Source: Kitasatospora cineracea
Lineage (GTDB): Bacteria; Actinomycetota; Actinomycetes; Streptomycetales; Streptomycetaceae
Reading direction: 5' to 3'
NCBI RefSeq assembly: GCF_003751605.1
Contig: NZ_RJVJ01000001.1
Span: 5,803,306 to 5,867,305 of the forward strand
Length of the DNA stretch: 64,000 nucleotides
Under the pieces are notes generated by a model. It had not been told where the DNA came from, made no database searches, and worked only from the letters and a program-made list of their open reading frames with translations. This document shows, in pieces, positions 27,815-36,405 of the stretch (position 1 is the first letter of the stretch; each line of letters opens with the position of its first letter). The translations under genes and the position numbers were made by a program.

Positions 27815-28822
27815 ATGACCCAGACCGTGGTGATCACCGGAGCCAGCGCCGGCATCGGCCGGGCCACCGCCCAGCTCTACGGCCGCAGGGGCGCCAACGT
27901 CGTCCTCCTCGCCCGCGGCAGCACCGGACTGGAAGCGGCGGCCCGGGAGGTCGAGCAGGCCGGCGGCACCGCCCTCGCCGTCCCCACCGACGTCGCCGAC
28001 CACGAGGCGGTCGCCGCCGCCGCCGAACGCGCCGAGGACCGCTTCGGCCCGATCGACGTGTGGATCAACGTCGCCTTCACCTCCGTCTTCGCGCCCTTCG
28101 ACCGGATCAGCCCGGAGGAGTTCCGACGGGTCACCGAGGTCACCTACCTGGGCTACGTGCACGGCACCATGGCGGCCCTGGAACGGATGAAGCCCCGCGG
28201 CCGGGGGACGATCGTCCAGGTCGGCTCCGCCCTGGGCGCGCGCGGCATCCCCCTGCAGTCCGCCTACTGCGGGGCCAAGCACGCCGTCAACGGCTTCACC
28301 GAGTCCCTGCGGTGCGAACTCCTCCACGACCGCAGCGGCGTGCGCGTCACCGTCGTCCAGATGCCCGCCGTCAACACCCCGCAGTTCTCCTGGGTGCTCT
28401 CCCGCCTGCCGCGCCACCCCCAGCCGGTGCCGCCCATCTACCAGCCCGAGGTCTGCGCCCGCGCCGTGGCCTACGCCGCCGACCACCCCGGGCGCAAGCA
28501 GTACTGGGTCGGCGCGAGCACGGTCGCCACCATCCTCGGGCAGAAGGCGGCCGCGCCGCTGCTCGACCGCTACCTCGCCCGCACCGGTTACGACTCCCAG
28601 CAGACCGGGGAACAGCAGGACCCCGACCGGCCGAACAACCTCTGGCAGCCGGTCGACGGGGAGCACGGAACCGACCACGGGGCCCACGGGGTCTTCGACG
28701 ACCGGGCGCACTCCCGCAGCCCCCAACTCTGGGCCTCGCAGCGGATCGGGCCCCTCACCGCCCTGACCGGCGTGCTGCTCGGCGCGGCCGCCGGCCTGGC
28801 CGTCGCCAGGCGGCGGAGGTGA
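27815..28822 (+). CDS. Short-chain dehydrogenase with C-terminal membrane tail
   Basis: A 335-residue classical SDR. The NAD(P)-binding motif TGASAGIG is at residues 8-15, and the active-site serine (VQVGSALGARG) and YCGAK follow. After the SDR fold (~260 residues) there is a hydrophilic extension and one hydrophobic helix (LTALTGVLLGAAAGLAVA) with an Arg tail, suggesting membrane association. It is tightly coupled to the GH15 gene, a pairing common in Streptomyces. Substrate unknown. Confidence 0.88.
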   Translation: MTQTVVITGASAGIGRATAQLYGRRGANVVLLARGSTGLEAAAREVEQAGGTALAVPTDVADHEAVAAAAERAEDRFGPIDVWINVAFTSVFAPFDRISPEEFRRVTEVTYLGYVHGTMAALERMKPRGRGTIVQVGSALGARGIPLQSAYCGAKHAVNGFTESLRCELLHDRSGVRVTVVQMPAVNTPQFSWVLSRLPRHPQPVPPIYQPEVCARAVAYAADHPGRKQYWVGASTVATILGQKAAAPLLDRYLARTGYDSQQTGEQQDPDRPNNLWQPVDGEHGTDHGAHGVFDDRAHSRSPQLWASQRIGPLTALTGVLLGAAAGLAVARRRR

Positions 28823-29130
28823 CGGCACCCGGCGCCCGGGCCAGGGGGGGGAGGACGCCGCGGGAAGCCCCGCCCCTCCCCGACGGGGGACCACATCCGG
28901 CCGCTCAGGGTTTCCCGCTACGGCAGGTCAGCTCCGTACAGCCGGTGAGCCGCCTCGTGCCCGGCGCCTCAGACCAGCGCGACCGGTAGGCCTTCCGGAC
29001 ATCCTGCCGCCACGCCGCTTGGGACCTGCACGGGCATCGGCCAGGCTCCATGTCCAATGGGCCCGTACGTCCCGCCGGCGGCGGTGACCCGCCGGAGCCC
29101 CCTCTTCGACCAGAAACGGGAGGTGAGCCC
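28823..29130. other. Intergenic stretch
   Basis: About 310 bases with no supported gene. A GC-rich hairpin-like run lies just after the SDR stop, but I see no clear promoter. Confidence 0.4.
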
Positions 29131-29460
29131 GTGCCCGCGAGAACCCTGCAGGACTACATCGGTGTACGCACCCGCAGGGAAGTGCGATGCGCCGAAGCCC
29201 TGGTGATCGCCTGCGCCACCGAGTCGCCCCGAGCCGGGGGAGCCGCTGCCGTGTACGAGTGGGTCCTTGCCGGGGACAGCCCCGCGCCGTTCACGGGAGC
29301 CCTGCACGAGGAACTCCACGACCTCGAGTTGGCCGTCGAGGAACGCACCGCGCTCCGAGCCGCGCACGAACCGGGCCGGGCGGCGGACGAGCGGGACTTC
29401 GCCCGCGGTGCGGCGGGCGCCCTGGCCTGGCTCCTCGGCTTCACGCCGTTGAGCAGCTGA
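29131..29460 (+). CDS. Hypothetical protein
   Basis: A 109-residue acidic, helical protein starting at GTG 29131, with GGGAGGTGA upstream. Segments include LQDYIGVRTRREVRCAEALV and FTGALHEELHDLELAVEER. No family recognised. Good start context and normal codon use suggest it is real. Confidence 0.55.
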   Translation: MPARTLQDYIGVRTRREVRCAEALVIACATESPRAGGAAAVYEWVLAGDSPAPFTGALHEELHDLELAVEERTALRAAHEPGRAADERDFARGAAGALAWLLGFTPLSS

Positions 29461-29708
29461 CGGGCAGGGGCGCCGCGGCGGCGTGGGTGTCTCGGCGAGC
29501 TCCGGCGACAGGCCGGTAGCGGGCGGTTGCCGTGGCCCTGCGGGGGAGTCCGTCACTCAGGGGCTCCAGCCGGCCGATTCGTGCGCCCGGTGCGTCCGGG
29601 GCCTTCGACCGGAGGATCGGCTCGTAGGGAGCCGGCTCGCTCCGTGAGCGGGGCGGAGCGGATCGGGCCGGTCGGGCCGGGGGCGGCCTGTTCGACGCCG
29701 GTGGTGGG

Positions 29709-30218
29709 TCAGGCCGGTTCGGCGCTCCGAACGTGCAGTGTGTCGAGGAGCGCGGTCCGGTGGAGGCCGGCGACGGGCTCGGTCAGGTCGGGGTGGCGCA
29801 GGAGGGGGGTGGCTTCGGTGTCGCGGAGGCCGGGGTCGGTGAGGCGCAGGGGGGAGTCGGCGGCGGGGTGGCCGGACGCGGCGAGGGCCGACCGGGCGGC
29901 CTCGGCCAGAGCGGGGTCGGCCAGGAGGCAGGCGGCCCAGCTGACGACGGTCTCGTCGACCCAGGTCCGCCACGCGGCGTCGTCGGAGTGCGGCGCACTG
30001 CCGGTGAGCTCGTCCAGCCGGCCGGACCCGCCCGGCCCGAGAAGGTCCAGCAGGTGCCCGTCGAGCGCGGTGGGGTAGCGCAGGGCGGCGGCGAGGGCCG
30101 CCGCCTGCCGGGCCTGGGCCTCGGCCAGGGCGCGACTGAGCGCGCCCCGCGGCGGCGGGTAGGCAGTCAGGAGCCAGTGGGCGCTGGCGGTGATGACGGG
30201 GGTGAGGTCGGCGGGCAC
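29709..30218 (-). CDS. Hypothetical helical protein
   Basis: A 169-residue Ala/Leu-rich protein with a GTG start and GAGGAA upstream. It contains ASAHWLLTAYPPPRGALSRA and WRTWVDETVVSWAACLLADP. It is predicted all-helical and cytoplasmic; no motif recognised. It lies between another hypothetical and the hemerythrin gene, on the same strand as the latter but separated by a strong hairpin. Confidence 0.55.
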   Translation of the reverse strand: MPADLTPVITASAHWLLTAYPPPRGALSRALAEAQARQAAALAAALRYPTALDGHLLDLLGPGGSGRLDELTGSAPHSDDAAWRTWVDETVVSWAACLLADPALAEAARSALAASGHPAADSPLRLTDPGLRDTEATPLLRHPDLTEPVAGLHRTALLDTLHVRSAEPA

Positions 30219-30360
30219 GGCGTGGGTTCCTCGCGGAAGGCGCTCGCCGGCGCCCGGACGGGCGGTGGGCGAGCGGTCGGCGCCGGGGCTGCGCTGCCCC
30301 GTTCGTGGCCGATCAGTGTAGGCCGCGGCTCCCGTCCTGCGGCATGACCTCCGTCACGGC

Positions 30361-30399
30361 CCGACCGCAGGACGGGCGCCGGGCCCGTCCTGCGGTCGG
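30361..30399 (-). terminator. Very strong hairpin terminator downstream of hemerythrin gene
   Basis: CCGACCGCAGGACGGG (30361-30376) pairs over all 16 bases with its complement at 30384-30399 around a 7-base loop, just after the hemerythrin stop at 30412. Confidence 0.8.
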
Positions 30400-30411
30400 C
30401 AGCGGGGTGGT

Positions 30412-30972
30412 TCAGGACTTGCCGCGACCGGTGACGAAGTCGCGGGCCCGGTCGACCAGGCCGGCGCCCGGGGCGAGCAGTTTGCTGGCCGCCGGAGTGC
30501 TCGGCGTGGAGGGGTGCGGCCGGGTGGGTGCCATGGACTTGGCCCGGCGGATCTTGTCGCCGAGGTCGTCGAGCGCCTCGGCGGAGCAGGACTGGCGCAG
30601 CATCGGGAAGAGGTGGTCCTCCTCGTCCCGGACGTGCTCGGTGACCTCGGCCATGAGCCGCTGCAGCAGCGGGCCGGTGCGCGGGTCGTCGGGGTCGGCG
30701 CCCTCCAGTTCCTTGAGGATCTCCTCGACCCGCTCGTGGTCCTGGAGCTCCTTGTCCGCGAGCGGGCCGCCGCCGGGGACGTGCTCGCGCACCGCCGGGT
30801 AGAGGTACTGCTCCTCGGCCACCGAGTGCCGCACCAGCTCGATGGTGACCTCGTCGATCAGGTCGCGCAGCTCCTGCCCGCCGCCGGTCGTCGCCTTGAT
30901 CCGGCCGAACATCTCCTCCACCTCGCGGTGGTCGGTCGTCAGTTCCTCGATCACGTTCCCGCCGTGCCCCAT
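30412..30972 (-). CDS. Hemerythrin/HHE cation-binding protein
   Basis: A 186-residue four-helix-bundle protein with the HHE pattern: TTDHREVEEMF, RHSVAEEQYLYPAVREHVP, LQDHERVEEIL and HVRDEEDHLFPML. The histidines and carboxylates would bind a di-iron centre. A Pro/Ala C-terminal tail follows. Such proteins sense or store oxygen, nitric oxide or iron; the role here is unknown. ATG 30972 was chosen because upstream frames look non-coding. Confidence 0.87.
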   Translation of the reverse strand: MGHGGNVIEELTTDHREVEEMFGRIKATTGGGQELRDLIDEVTIELVRHSVAEEQYLYPAVREHVPGGGPLADKELQDHERVEEILKELEGADPDDPRTGPLLQRLMAEVTEHVRDEEDHLFPMLRQSCSAEALDDLGDKIRRAKSMAPTRPHPSTPSTPAASKLLAPGAGLVDRARDFVTGRGKS

Positions 30973-31859
30973 CGCACACCAGCCTCTCGTCGGTCGTCTC
31001 CGGCCCGGGTCCGTCCCGGGCCCGGCAGGCAGTGATCCCCCGGGTGAGGAGACGTGCGGGCGTGTCGTGCGGACATCACCCGATCGGGGAGGGACGTCAT
31101 GAGCCTCGAAGGGCAGGCTCGGACGCGCTGCTCCGGGCCGATCTCGTCGACGGCGCCCGTCGCCTCGCACGCGCCGGGCCTCCCTCCGTCTGGGGCAGGG
31201 CGCCGCGAGGGCAGGATGCGAACCTGCTGCGAACAGAGAACCGCTGCTGTGTCCCATGGTGGAGTTCAGGCGTCCGTTTCACGTTCCCTTCGCCGGGACG
31301 GACACCTGGCGGGTCGTTCTCATGCCGAGGAGAGCTGACCGAAGCCTCGGCGATCGGCCCGCGGGGCGCAGCGGCTTCCGCCCGCCCCGGGGTGGCACAA
31401 GGGAGGTGCGTGCCGCGGTCATGGCACCGAGGCGCGCACCGCAGCGCCGATTCTCCCCAGCGCCCTCTCTCTCCACCGGGCCGCTGGCGGCGGATCAGCC
31501 GGCTCGGACACCGACGCGGAATCCACTCGAACCAAGCGGGCCCCGTCCGTTCTCCGACGCAGGCAGGTACCCGTGGGGGCTGCGTACGAGGTCTGCTGCC
31601 CTGGGAGTTCACGGCCGACGGCGTCACCACCGCGAGCGCGGCCAGGTTGTCAGGTGACTCGACCGGGTCGTGGCGAAACCTGCTCGCGTCCGACGGAACG
31701 GTGGTGTGCTACGACCGGGTGACGGGCTGTCAGGGCGCGGTGAGCGGCATCTGCCGGGTCGGAGGGGCGCGGCCGATAGCCTGGCGGGGTCGCCGGCACG
31801 GGCCCGGTGTCCGCGTCGACGTTGGTCGGCAGGGCCGGTCCCTGCCCGATGGGAGGACG
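30973..31859. other. Long non-coding or decayed stretch
   Basis: About 890 bases between the hemerythrin and Sua5 genes. Several open frames exist, but none shows a recognisable motif or a convincing start. It may be decayed sequence. Confidence 0.45.
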
Positions 31860-32504
31860 ATGTCCGTTCGTTTCGACTGCTCGGATCCGGTGCAGCGGGC
31901 CGAGGGGCTGCGGGAGGCCGCTGCGGCGGTGCGGCGCGGTGAGCTCGTCGTCCTGCCCACCGACACCGTCTACGGTCTGGGGGCCGACGCCTTCGCGCCG
32001 CAGGCGGTCGCCCGGCTGCTGGCGGCCAAGGGCCGCGGACGGAACATGCCCTCGCCGGTGCTGGTCGGCTCCCCGGACGACCTGGACCGTCTGGTGGACG
32101 ACCTGCCGGAGCGGGCGCGCGAGCTGGTGGCCGCCCTCTGGCCGGGCGGGCTGACCGTGGTCGCCCGCCACAAGCCCTCGGTCACCTGGGACTTGGGTGA
32201 CACCGGGGGGACGGTGGCCGTACGCATGCCCGACCACCCGGTCGCCGTCGACCTGCTGACGGCGACCGGGCCGCTGGCCGTCTCCAGTGCCAACCTGACC
32301 GGTCGACCGTCCCCGCAGGACTGCGACGCCGCCCAGGGCATGCTCGGCGATGCGGTGGCCGTCTACCTCGACGGCGGGCCGACCCCGGCCGCGGTGCCGT
32401 CCTCGATCGTGGACGTCACCGGCGCGACACCCGTCCTGGTGCGTGCCGGAGCGGTCAGTGCTGCGCGGCTGCGCGAGATCGCTCCCGAACTGCGAGAGGG
32501 CTGA
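31860..32504 (+). CDS. L-threonylcarbamoyladenylate synthase (YrdC/Sua5 family)
   Basis: A 214-residue YrdC-domain protein with the ATP/threonine/bicarbonate-binding motifs VVLPTDTVYGLGADAF, KGRGRNMPSPVLVG and VSSANLTGRPSP. It makes threonylcarbamoyl-AMP, the first step of t6A37 modification of ANN-decoding tRNAs. Streptomyces normally carry this gene near prfA and prmC. Here neither is present, so this may be an extra copy. GGGAGGACG precedes the ATG. Confidence 0.88.
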   Translation: MSVRFDCSDPVQRAEGLREAAAAVRRGELVVLPTDTVYGLGADAFAPQAVARLLAAKGRGRNMPSPVLVGSPDDLDRLVDDLPERARELVAALWPGGLTVVARHKPSVTWDLGDTGGTVAVRMPDHPVAVDLLTATGPLAVSSANLTGRPSPQDCDAAQGMLGDAVAVYLDGGPTPAAVPSSIVDVTGATPVLVRAGAVSAARLREIAPELREG

Positions 32505-32790
32505 ACGCCCAGATCCCGGCGGCGGCCGGGACCTCCACGCCCCGGGCGGTGATCAGGTGCGCGGTGCCGTCGGCCAGGCCGTAGGACAGGCCCACCACGG
32601 CCGTGCGGCCAGCCTCGACCGCGCGGGCGAGGACCCGGGAGCGCTCCAGCAGCAGGTCGACAGTGTGCCGGACGTTCGCCCCGATGGAGATCGGCGTCCT
32701 CGGTGCACCCTGCGGCGCGGGCGGCCAGCACGCTCGGCATCACCTTCTCGACCACGTCGCGCACGTACCCGCCCAGTGGTCCTGGCCGAC
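32505..32790 (-). pseudogene. Carbonic anhydrase C-terminal fragment
   Basis: The minus strand reads GGYVRDVVEKVMPSVLAARA, then after a one-base frame change NVRHTVDLLLERSRVLARAV and TAVVGLSYGLADGTAHLITA. This matches the C-terminal half of the intact carbonic anhydrase at 18679-19311. The zinc-binding half is missing, so it is non-functional. Confidence 0.85.
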
Positions 32791-32836
32791 TACTGGCTGA
32801 CCTTCCGTCGCTCCGGCGGCACATGGTTCGGCCTGC

Positions 32837-33472
32837 TCAGCCCTCCGACCGGGCGGCCCGGCGGCGCAGCGCCCGCAGCCGCAGCAGCCCCGCCACCGCG
32901 ACCGCCGCGCACAGCCCCACCGCCGACCAGGTGGCCGGCCCCGGGCCGCCCGCCGCGGCGTGCGCCGCCAGCCCGCCCGCCGGTGCGGCCGGTGCGGCCG
33001 ACCCGGCCGGGGTGCCCGAGGGCGCCGGGGCGTCCGCCACCGGCTGCGCGGCGGCCGCCGGGGCCTGCTGCTCCGGGGCGCCGTCCTCGGCCAGCGTCCC
33101 CACCGGGGTGACCTTGCCGGCCGCGGCGAAGCCCCAGTCCAGCAGCGCCGCCGCCTCTTCGTACACCTTCGCGCCGTTCGCCGGGTGCATCACCGTCACC
33201 AGCAGGGTCCGCCCGTCGCGCTCGGCCGCGCCGGTGTAGGTGGCGCCCGCGTTGGTGGTGACCTCCTGCTGCGGCAGGGCCAGGAACTGCTGCCACGTCC
33301 ACTCGGCGCGCCACCCGGTCTCGCTGGCGACGGTGAACACCCAGTCGTCGGGGTCGACGGCGGGCGTGGGCCCGGCGGACAGGACGGGGAAGTCGTGGGT
33401 GGGGTACTGGCCGGGCGGCAGGCGGGACGTGTCGAAGCCGCGGCGGCCGGAGAAGCCGGGCGACAGGCTCAT
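32837..33472 (-). pseudogene. Chimeric ORF: molybdoenzyme N-terminus fused to D-Ala-D-Ala carboxypeptidase C-terminus
   Basis: A 211-residue ORF with a normal start (GGGAGG upstream). Residues 1-~70 (SPGFSGRRGFDTSRLPPGQY, THDFPVLSAGPTPAVD) match the N-terminus of YedY-like molybdopterin oxidoreductases. From about residue 71 (TTNAGATYTGAAERDGRTLL, KVYEEAAALLDWGF) it matches the C-terminal part of a penicillin-binding carboxypeptidase, ending in one membrane helix. The molybdopterin-binding Cys and the carboxypeptidase SxxK and SxN sites are both absent. A deletion between two same-strand genes, in frame, best explains it. Confidence 0.75.
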
Positions 33473-33563
33473 GCGGGTCCTCCCGGAGTGGGGCGGGCGG
33501 GGCGCCGTGCCTTCCGTGAAAGGCCGGTTGCCGCGGTGCCGCACGTCGGCACCGGGCGCGGGG

Positions 33564-34064
33564 TCAGCGGTAGTCGTCCCCGGCGTCCGGGTCCGCGTCG
33601 CGCAGGTTGTCCGCCGCCGTGAACCGCAGGGCGTCGGTCAACGACTCGTCGTCGTCCGCGTCGTCGAACTCCGCGGCCCCGTCGGCGTCCGCGTCGGTCA
33701 GGTGGACGGCCGCCTCCTCCGCCCCGGCCGCGCCGCCGTCCGGGCCGGCATCCTCGGCGGACAGGTCCGTCCCGTCCTCCACCAGCCGTCCGGCCCGGGG
33801 GCCGGGGCCGTCCGACCAACGGTCGTCGACGTCGGGGCCGGGGGTGTCGGGCTCCTCCTCGGCGAGCAGCCGGTCCAGGGACTCCCCGGCCGCGGCCTCC
33901 GTCGCCGTGGTGCCGTAGCCGGTGGCGCCGCGGTAGCCGTCGGCGGTGACGATGCCCGTCTCCAGCGGGTCGTCGTCGAGGTCGTCGGTCTCCAGCGAGT
34001 CCGCCGGGTCGAGCACCCCGTCGTCCTCGGCGGGCGGCGGGTCCTGCGGGGCGGGGTCGGTCAC
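33564..34064 (-). CDS. DUF5709 protein
   Basis: A 166-residue, very acidic, low-complexity protein with the DUF5709 pattern: DDGVLDPADSLETDDLDDDP, then GYRGATGYGTTATE, ESLDRLLAEEEPD and the C-terminal ADNLRDADPDAGDDYR. The family is actinobacterial and of unknown function, probably cytoplasmic and intrinsically disordered. GTG 34064 has AAGGAG upstream. Confidence 0.85.
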   Translation of the reverse strand: MTDPAPQDPPPAEDDGVLDPADSLETDDLDDDPLETGIVTADGYRGATGYGTTATEAAAGESLDRLLAEEEPDTPGPDVDDRWSDGPGPRAGRLVEDGTDLSAEDAGPDGGAAGAEEAAVHLTDADADGAAEFDDADDDESLTDALRFTAADNLRDADPDAGDDYR

Positions 34065-34159
34065 GGCGGTCTCCTTCGGGTGGGGCGGACGGGCGGACGG
34101 TCCGGAGCGGCGGCGCGCCGCTCCGGGCGGGGCGACACCCCGTAGGACGGGGCGCCGCA

Positions 34160-34563
34160 CTACTGCGCCGGGGTGGAGGTCTCGACGGCGGCCGGCAGGC
34201 GGGCGCGGACGCCCTGGGCGGCGGCGCGGGTGGCCGCGTCGGTGTCGTTCAGCACAGCAGACAGCGGGGCGGCCACCGGCCGGTGGCTGCCCCACTGCTG
34301 TCCAGGCGTCAGGGCCGCACCGGCCGCCCCTGGCCGTTCTCGGCGCCCAGGCCGGCGCCGACTTCGCCCAGGAGGTGGAGCAGCTCGGGCACGTTGACGT
34401 GCCCGGCGGCCCGGGCGGCTGCCTAGAGCGGCTCGCCCACGGTGGGGGTGTCCAGGTTCTGCTCGGCCAGGGAGGTACGGACCGCGGTGGTGATCTCCTC
34501 CCGCAGCATCGGCGGGATCAGCGCGGCGGAGGCCGGGTCGAGCCCGGCAGCGGAGTCGGTCAT
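34160..34563 (-). pseudogene. Ankyrin-repeat-like gene with nonsense codon and frameshift
   Basis: From ATG 34563 the frame reads DSAAGLDPASAALIPPMLRE then TPTVGEPL and an in-frame TAG. It continues AAARAAGHVNVPELLHLLGE, an ankyrin-like repeat. The last part (LNDTDAATRAAAQGVRARLP) is in another frame. I infer a formerly ~130-residue protein inactivated by at least two lesions. Confidence 0.6.
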
Positions 34564-34719
34564 GGCCACCACCCCGGCCCCGGCCCGGGGCCGGCGCCGG
34601 GGCCGTCACCCGGACGGGCAGCGGGGCGGGCACCGATCGGTGACCGCCCCGCCGTGGTTTCGGGGATCAGGGCCGCCGCGCCGGTCCGAGGAGGCCGCGG
34701 GCGGCCCGCCCCCGGTCCA

Positions 34720-34983
34720 TTACCGCTCCACTCCGGCCGGTACCGGCACGTCCTCGCCGCACACGTACCCCGAATCGACCCAGCAGCCGTCGTCGAAGTC
34801 GACCTCCAGCACCCAGCCGCACCGCCCGCACTCCGCGCGACCCTCCCACCCGATCGCGCCGGCGCCGCTGTCCTCGTCGTACTCGCAGTCGTGGTCGGCC
34901 TCCACGTCGCTCTCGTCCTCGAAGTGCGCCTGCCCCTCAGCGCCGCACTCGCAGTACCACTGCGCGAACCAACCAACGCTCAT
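34720..34983 (-). CDS. Small Cys-rich protein
   Basis: An 87-residue acidic protein with paired cysteines (YCECGAEG, CGRCGWV) that could form a zinc ribbon. Its ATG overlaps the stop of the upstream ORF (ATGA), indicating coupled translation. Function unknown. Confidence 0.6.
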   Translation of the reverse strand: MSVGWFAQWYCECGAEGQAHFEDESDVEADHDCEYDEDSGAGAIGWEGRAECGRCGWVLEVDFDDGCWVDSGYVCGEDVPVPAGVER

Positions 34984-35770
34984 GCCCACTCCACCCCGAC
35001 CTCTGCCAGGGCCGCGAGCTGCTCCGGTGCGAGCTTCGCCCGCCGGCTCTTGGTGTTGTTCAGCCACGCCCCCAGGCCCAGCAGCACCGGCTCGCCGCTC
35101 TCCGCCCCGTCCGGGCTGTCGGCCGGCTCCTTGTGCTGCCGGGGCGCCCGCACGTGCCCCTCCCGCGCCGCGAAGCGCTCCAGCGCCGCCAGGTGCTGGC
35201 CGAACCGGTCCGCCCGGGACGTCGCCGGCCGCGCCTTCGCCGCAGCCTTCTCGGCGAGCACCTGGTCCTCGACGATGCCGAGCGCCGCCAGTAACTCCCG
35301 CTGCTCCTCCTCCAACTGCGTCCAGACGCCGCGCTGCGCGGCTACCCACCGCCCGATCGCCTCGCCCTCGAACTCGGTCTCGGCCGGCAGCGCGGGCCAC
35401 TCCACCCGGCCCTCGCAGGCCAGCCACCAGGCCCGGGCCGCCGCGTACGTGCGCTGCCACTCCACCGGCCAGGACGGGGCCCACCACGGGTCGATCGCCT
35501 CCAGCGCCGCCCGCCGGTCCGGATCCAGTGCCCCCGCCTCACCGGCCGGCACCTGCGCCTGCGCCCGCAGCGCCGACAGCCACGTCCCGATCGGATACCC
35601 GCCGATCGAAGCCCGCACCGGAGCGGCCAGCGACCCGTGGTGCTCGGCCGCCCACTGCCGCGCGCAGGGATGGTTCCGCCGCTGCCCCTGCCCGGCTCGC
35701 GGACGTCGATGCCAGGTCTGATCCAGGTGCGCCCCGCCCGAGAGGTTGGCGACGGTCAGCGCAGTGAAAC
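34980..35770 (-). pseudogene. Helicase-associated (HA) domain protein, 5'-truncated
   Basis: The frame encodes repeated Trp-rich helicase-associated domains (ARQWAAEHHGSLAAPVRASI, FEGEAIGRWVAAQRGVWTQL, KSRRAKLAPEQLAALAEVGV), as found at the C-terminus of large actinobacterial DEAD/DEAH helicases. The motor domains are missing, and the frame runs antisense into the region next to the VOC gene. I therefore call it a 3' fragment. A related degraded piece lies at 37366-37770 in the opposite orientation. Confidence 0.65.
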
Positions 35771-35857
35771 GGCTTTGAGGCGGCCCAGGCCACGGGAGAA
35801 GTGGCGCGGCGGGGCCGCCGCTCCCAGGGCATGCGGCCCCGCCGTACGCGGTATGGA

Positions 35858-36313
35858 TCACAGGTCGACGGTCGCTGCGGTGTCGTGGAGTTCCCGTGCG
35901 TTCATCTCGGCGATGCGGGTGGCGAAGAACCAGGAGTGACCGAAGGGATCTTCGAGTTCGGTCTGGAGGTCTCCGTGGAACTGCATTTCGACCGGTCGGA
36001 CGACGCGAGCGCCCGCGGCCGCGGCCTGCTCGGCGAGGACTTCGACGTCTGGGACGAAGATCATGAGGTTGACCGGGGTTCCGCCGAGCGTCCGCGGGCT
36101 GCGGAAGTTGTACTCCGGGTATTCGTCACGCAGCATGAAGACGGCGCTGCCGATCCGCAGTTCGGCATGGGCGATCTTGTCGCCCTGGCGCGGGATCTCG
36201 ATCAGGACGTCGGCGCCGAACGCGTTCCTGTAGAAGTCGATCGCCGCCCTGGCGTCGTGGACGTTGAGGTACGGGACGCCGCCCTTGTACTCGTCGGGCA
36301 CCGGGTTCGTCAT
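35858..36313 (-). CDS. VOC/glyoxalase-like (PhnB-type) protein
   Basis: A 151-residue VOC-fold protein of two beta-alpha-beta-beta-beta modules (VPYLNVHDARAAIDFYRNAF, then VNLMIFVPDVEVLAEQAAAA, and ELEDPFGHSWFFATRI near the end). Close relatives are PhnB-like or antibiotic-resistance-type VOC proteins; substrate unknown. A GAGAGGAA ribosome binding site precedes the ATG. The LysR gene lies downstream on the same strand. Confidence 0.85.
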   Translation of the reverse strand: MTNPVPDEYKGGVPYLNVHDARAAIDFYRNAFGADVLIEIPRQGDKIAHAELRIGSAVFMLRDEYPEYNFRSPRTLGGTPVNLMIFVPDVEVLAEQAAAAGARVVRPVEMQFHGDLQTELEDPFGHSWFFATRIAEMNARELHDTAATVDL

Positions 36314-36405
36314 GGTATTTCCTCTCGCCGTTGCTGTGCCTCGATCCTCGGCGGCCAATCCACCTGCAACAACGACAGGATCCGAAAGGGGCGTTAACCC
36401 TGGAG

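Noticed and set aside
30973..31859. Several open frames upstream of the Sua5 gene
   Set aside because: No motif, no good start, and mutually overlapping frames; Sua5 similarity begins at 31860.
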